A program made the translations under genes and the position numbers. The notes beneath the pieces were generated by a model. That model searched no databases, had not been told where the DNA came from, and worked only from the letters and a program-made list of their open reading frames with translations. Of a stretch of 64,000 bases of DNA, positions 59,191-64,000 are shown piece by piece. Source of the DNA: Doryteuthis pealeii. Lineage: Eukaryota > Mollusca > Cephalopoda > Myopsida > Loliginidae. The stretch is from NCBI GenBank assembly GCA_023376005.1, contig CM042138.1:94202656-94266655 (forward strand), written 5' to 3'. Positions within the stretch are counted from its first letter, which is position 1. The number at the start of each line of letters is the position of its first letter.

Positions 59191-59724
59191 AGATTTGTAT
59201 CAAGGAGACACAGCCCCCACCCCTCCTCCTCCCAGAAGGTACAAAGAAATGTATAATATTATTATCCTTTGTGTGACAGACTGTAGGTGAGTATCAGCCT
59301 CTAGGGTTTGATGAAGCTGATTAAGAAACAACATTTTCTTTCACATCTGAAGCACCTCGTTCCAATGTTCCGGTCTATACATCTATTAATACAATAGATA
59401 TTGCCACAAGGAGACAAACTGGTTGGGTTTTTTTTTTTTGACACTGTGCATACAGTTTTGTTATCACATACTATCGTACCAAGTAGGTATGAATCAATTA
59501 GACATAAACAAAATACGTTGTTGAGGAAAGAAACCAATAACAGTGGAATGTGATAAAAATCAGAGACAAGAGTAAATTGAATCTTAAAACACTACCGGCA
59601 CATGAAAAAGAATTATAACCAGTAAATAGGACAACTTATTCATCTAAAATCAAGTTAGCTTTACAGTTAACAAAGTTGACAAGACAGTTTACTCTTTGCT
59701 CTGATATTCATTCACCTTTGCTCT
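59190..59724. other. No feature recognised
   Basis: No interpretable repeat. A minus frame at 59301-59537 has Cys pairs but no recognisable domain. Confidence 0.45.
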
Positions 59725-60000
59725 TGTTAGTTGGATTTTACGGCATGTCAACTCTTGTTGGGTCATTTTATGTTGATGTTTTGCTCGATTCATCCTTGAT
59801 TCAATATTCTTTTTAAACTCAATTTTTTTAACACTTTTTTTAAAAAATCCTTTTTTCTTCTATTAACCCATAGATGGGACCCTAACATGTATTACCACTG
59901 CAGGTCAGAGTGAACCTGAGAGTAATGGTGATGAAGGGGTATTCCACATTCCTCAGAACTCCAAATTTGGAACTTCACTATCAGAGAGTTTAATGTAGCA
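59725..60000 (+). repeat. S3 copy
   Basis: TTGGATTTTACGGCATGTCA, AACCCATAGATGGGACCCTA, GAAGGGGTATTCCACATTCC. Confidence 0.73.
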
Positions 60001-60009
60001 TTACAAGCA

Positions 60010-61400
60010 TTTAGCTGAAAAATGCTGACATTTTCAAATTTGCGACGGTAATCAGTTAAATTTGCAATTTCTCAAGTATCAATCTTAAAAAGATTTATAT
60101 GATTGAAAAGAGAATAGAATAATCTTTCTAAATATGTAATTTTTATCCGTTTTCATCAATTGAATTATTTTTTACAGCAAGTTAAAACCGTATTTTCGCT
60201 CAAACAGCTGAAAACAAAAATATGACTTCTTTTTTTTTTTTAGGATAAATTTTACACGCTGTTTTGTTTTTCAAAATCAACGTGGCTAACCTTTATCAAT
60301 ATCCTTGAAATAGAAGACATCTGGTAGTAAAAACGGGGTCTTTTTTTTTTTTTTTTTTTTTTCTAGGACCCGTGGAAATGAAAATATGAGAGGGCAAGCT
60401 CAAGGCTATTTGTTTAAAAAATATAAGAGAAGCAAAAAAAAAACACTATGTCTGTAATATTAGAGAGTTTCAAAATTATTTTTCATATAAAATTTGTGAA
60501 ATTTAAAGATTGCTATACCGTTCGGAATTTGCTCCGAAAGTTTGGATTTTGAAGAAAAAACTCGAATTTACGTGACTTTCAGATGTTAAAACACCCTGTC
60601 AACTGACATCACAAATCAGACCTTATTGATTTAAAAATCACAATTTCTCATATATTTATGGCTCAATCTTAAAAATATTTATATGGTTGTAAAGAAAAGA
60701 AAATAATCTCTCTAAATATGTAATTTGTATAAGTTTTTATTAATTGAATAATTTTTTACAGCGAGTTAAAAACGTATTTTGCTTCAAACAACTGAAAATG
60801 ATGATAGGAATTTTTTTCCGAGAATACATTTTACACTCTATATTTCTTTGGAAAATCTAAGTGGCTAATCTTTATCAATATTCTTGAAATTTTGCACTCA
60901 ATTAGAAGACACCTGGAAGTAGAAACAGGGCCTTTTTTTTTGGGTTTCTAGGACCCGTGGAAGTAAAAATACAATAGTGCAACTTCAAGGCTATTTGTTC
61001 AAAATGTGTATTAGAAGCAAATAAGAAGCACTATGTCTGTGATATTAGAAAGTTTCATAATTATTTTGATATATAATTTGTAAAATGTAAAGATTGCTAT
61101 ACAGTTCGGGGTTTGCTTCGAAAGTTTGTATTTTGAAGAAAAAAAACTCAAATTTATTTGTCCGACAGGCATACAGCATAACGTAAGCTATCAGCTAGGC
61201 ATCATTTATGCAAACAATAAAGTTTAAATTCATCGCCTATTTCTAGTCCAATTTTTTAAATATCTATATTGTTGAAAATAAAATAACAATCTTTCTAAAT
61301 ATTTAACTTTCATGTGTTTTTAACAATTGAATTATTTTTTATGTCTGTTTCAATTTTGGAAAAAAAAAATAACTTGAAATTACGAGAGATGTAAACAAAA
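60010..61400. repeat. ~575-bp tandem array, two full units and part of a third
   Basis: TCTAAATATGTAATTTTTAT...TTTTTTACAGCAAGTTAAAA (60130) recurs at 60710 and in part at 61290; CTATGTCTGTAATATTAGAG (60446) recurs at 61031. The ACAGCGAGTTAAAA block is shared with Helitron H1. Confidence 0.75.
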
Positions 61401-61990
61401 CACGGCACACACTGACCGGGTTTGTGTGTAAACATATGAAAATAGGTAATCTATTTCTTTTATGTAATTAATTATGTAACATAAGCATTTAGAAATGTAT
61501 TTTTAAATTCAAAGTGATGTTATATATTTAAATTAATATTATATATGTGTATACATGCAGTATAAAAATGAAAATGTTGAATAATCTGGTGGTGAACTTA
61601 AAAATTTTTTTAAAAATCTTGACATTCCTACTTTTTATTCCCCAAATAATGGGTTCTAGCATGGAGATACATAAAATCTAAGACCAGAATTAGAAAGAAC
61701 ATACAATTTTACATAAGAATGCAAAGTTTTATCAAAATTGCTTCAAAAATAAAGAAATGGTGAAGAAATTACTGAATTTCTTGTTCTGAATCAGTCCATG
61801 GGTTGACAGATTTTTTAATCAAAATCATGTCCACTTTTTTACCCCAATTTCGGGGCTTTAAATTCTCAACTTTTGAACCACTGGGGATATTTGTATAATT
61901 CAAATAGTTTTGAACTCCATTTACAGAGCTCTATATAACTAACATGATTAAATAGCAATAACCTCAAATAAAAAAAAATTAACTGGGAAT
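61400..61990. other. No feature recognised
   Basis: AT-rich, no ORF or repeat. Confidence 0.5.
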
Positions 61991-62290
61991 GCTAGTTTAA
62001 TGTCATGCCCAGAACACTAAAGACCCTCAGCCACCGCTTTCTACCACACATATGATGAAAAAGCATTGGGGCTTGCCATAAGGGCAATAGGGTTGGGACA
62101 ATCATATAGGTGCTAGAGCTTTATGAAACCAACTGATTGATCAAATGGGGCCTCGTCAACCGCCCCTCTAGTTCAAGTAATGGCCAAAGTGGATTGTTGC
62201 ATGTCATCAACTGCTCAGCCACCAGGATTCCATCCTTAAGCATCACGGATCACCACCCATGGCCAACAGGTGGTGCTGCCAGTGTATTCT
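61990..62290 (+). repeat. S3, 3' half
   Basis: CACCGCTTTCTACCACACAT, GGGCAATAGGGTTGGGACAA, TCATATAGGTGCTAGAGCTT, CAGCCACCAGGATTCCATCC. Confidence 0.73.
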
Positions 62291-62344
62291 AAAGTTCCAG
62301 CCAACAGGACTGACTTTTGCTCTCTTTCAGAACAGTATACTATA

Positions 62345-62650
62345 TATACAGGGGCCATGTGGTATGATGGTTAGTGTTGTCGGAAATGGACTCATCAACT
62401 AGAGTTCAAATCCTGGACAAGTCTGTTTGCATTTCATATATCACTAATACCCTTGGGAAAAGTATGCATCCAACTACTCTCCTTCCTGCTACTCATAAAT
62501 AGTATGGCTGACTGGGCTCTTTAACCCTAGACAGGTAATCAGTCTAGGAGAAGGAAAACTCTGAATTCAAACCTGTTAAACTCCAATTAATAAATTGATT
62601 TTGTGTCTCATCCTGCTCATGCAAAGGGGTCAGTAAATATATATATACTA
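62345..62650 (+). repeat. SINE S2, full length
   Basis: GGGGCCATGTGGTATGATGG-TTAGTG, B box AGAGTTCAAATCC, ACCCTTGGGAAAAGTATGC, CTGAATTCAAACCTGTTAAA, ending in a TA tract. Confidence 0.8.
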
Positions 62651-62659
62651 TATATGCAG

Positions 62660-62850
62660 CATTATTTAAATTTTTTGGACTGTTGTCCTCATCTTTATTG
62701 TTATATACACAATGTTTTGGATGATATGCCCTCCAGCTTTCTTCAAGTTTTTTTTTTTTTTTTTTTTTTTTTTGTCGTAATTGGGTACCTTCACAGAACC
62801 AGACACTTTATTTAATCCATTGGAGTAGATTATTCTCATTCCATTAACCA
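62660..62850 (-). repeat. Penelope-type arm relic
   Basis: ATTTTTTGGACTGTTGTCCT-CATCTTTATTG and ATGTTTTGGATGATATGCCC-TCCAGC, then poly-T; one arm of the 1-297 family. Confidence 0.55.
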
Positions 62851-62884
62851 TGACTGGGTGGTACAAGTGTTAATCTATGTTAAG

Positions 62885-63370
62885 TATTCTATGTAATTTT
62901 TCTTTTTTCCTTCCTTTTTTCTTCCTCCTCCTCTACTTTCTTCCTTCCTTTTTTCCTTCTTCCTTCTTTCTTCCTTCCTTTTTTTCTTCCTCCTTCCTCC
63001 ACTTTCTTCCTTCCTTTTTTTTCTTCCTTCCTTCCTCCACTTTCTTCCTTCCTTTTTTTCTCCTTCCTTCCTTTTTCTTCCTTCCTTTTTCTTCCTTCCT
63101 TCCTCCACTTTCTTCCTTCCTTCCCTTCCTTCCTCCTTCCTTCCTTCCTTTTTTCTTCCTCCTCCCTTTCTTCCTTCTTCCTTCCTTTTTCTTCCTCCTC
63201 CACTTCCTTCCTTCCTTCCTCCTCCACTTCCTTCCTTCCTTCCTCCTCTACTTTCTTCCTTCCTTCCTCCTCTACTTTCTTCCTTCCTTCCTCCTCTACT
63301 TTCTTCCTCCTCTACTTTCTCCTCTACTTTCTTCCTTCTTTCTTCCTCTTCCTCCTCTACTTTCTTTCAT
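62885..63370. repeat. (TTCC/TTCTTCC)n pyrimidine tract
   Basis: Nearly pure pyrimidine on plus; frames on both strands are low-complexity artefacts. Confidence 0.9.
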
Positions 63371-63739
63371 CTGTTTACTTAATCCCATAGACAACAAGAA
63401 AGCTCAATTGCCAAACTATAGTTAAACAATCCCATCATTTATTCTAGTTATAAATAAAAGTCCATGTAAATTAGTTATATAACAGCTTTTTCTCTACTGA
63501 AAAAGAAATTGTTTTTTTCTTTTCTTGATTCAATGCAGAACCAACTAGCAAAATGATGTTGAGAGAAATAAATAGAATAATATTAATTGTGTGCATCAAA
63601 GCATAAAGCATTAAACATTCCAATTACTATTTGTAGATGACAATAGCAGATCCCAAATGTTGAGGGAATTTCATCAAAAATAAGATTCAGTAAAAAAAGA
63701 AATTACATTCCTTTTTTTAGAATATTAAAAATGTAAATG

Positions 63740-63784
<45 letters not shown>

Positions 63785-64000
63785 CATTTTGAATTATTCA
63801 TTTCTCAGGGCCTTAATGGAAAGTTTCATTATCTGATATGGATTATGATAATGAGCATACCCACTCAGCAACAGTTGGAACTTGCTTAAATCCAGTAACC
63901 AATCGTACTTATTGGTATATCGTAGTCCGACAGGAAAGTAATAAATAACACAAGAGACAATATTAGAAGTCAACTATTATGTATGTTTTATTTGGTTCAA
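63371..64000. other. No gene recognised; (TA)n at 63742
   Basis: AT-rich sequence with a TA microsatellite at 63742-63780 to the window edge. Confidence 0.5.

Noticed and set aside
62877..63425. Open frames of Phe/Leu/Ser (plus) and Lys/Glu/Arg (minus)
   Set aside because: Both strands of the same pyrimidine repeat.

Overview
This is a eukaryotic, AT-rich, repeat-dense window, most likely from an invertebrate animal. GT/AG introns, phase-1 signal-peptide exon structure, tRNA-derived SINEs, Penelope-like elements (PLEs), mariner, hAT and Helitron relics and long TA/CA microsatellites support that. A lophotrochozoan such as a mollusc is my best guess, but no sequence here proves the phylum.

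Two host genes can be assembled by hand from splice sites and reading phase. (1) Plus strand, 3030-13260: a small secreted protein of 142 residues with four coding exons plus a 3' UTR exon. It has a signal peptide, two homologous Cys-exons (D-x-C-A-x-L-x-C, one per exon) and a low-complexity tail rich in Pro, Phe, Gln and Gly with FQGG repeats. I do not recognise a family. (2) Minus strand, about 53344 down to 29978: an orthologue of NECAB, the neuronal EF-hand calcium-binding protein with a C-terminal ABM-like domain. Nine coding exons are identified. The first exon(s) lie beyond the window's right edge, and one central exon expected between 38226 and 42518 was not found. The EF-hand exon sits in a partial tandem duplication, and both copies carry frame-breaking indels, which may be an assembly problem. 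An RPL32 processed pseudogene lies just upstream of gene 1.

The rest is mobile DNA. 1-2450: palindromic and PLE debris. 3-13 kb: introns of gene 1 holding SINEs, LINE fragments, a GC-rich hairpin element at 6.6-7.4 kb, PLE termini and a Helitron. 13.3-29.9 kb: LINE, three Helitron families, a nested DNA element, a mariner relic and a PLE with GIY-YIG endonuclease flanked by inverted termini. 30-53 kb: NECAB introns with SINEs, a 2.6-kb Helitron, MITEs (two with clean 8-bp duplications), long palindromes and pyrimidine tracts. 53-64 kb: SINE/Helitron/MITE fragments and a 575-bp tandem repeat.

The most interesting signals are: (a) a GC-rich structured element whose copies are bounded by direct repeats resembling a 5' splice site (AAG|GTAAGTA), one copy starting exactly at a NECAB splice donor; (b) hammerhead-ribozyme-like cores in several PLE terminal families, including one with a canonical CUGAUGA/GAAA core and a palindromic stem III; (c) the exon-duplicated secreted-protein gene. 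All homology statements come from reading the sequence; no database search was run. Boundaries of degenerate repeats are approximate.
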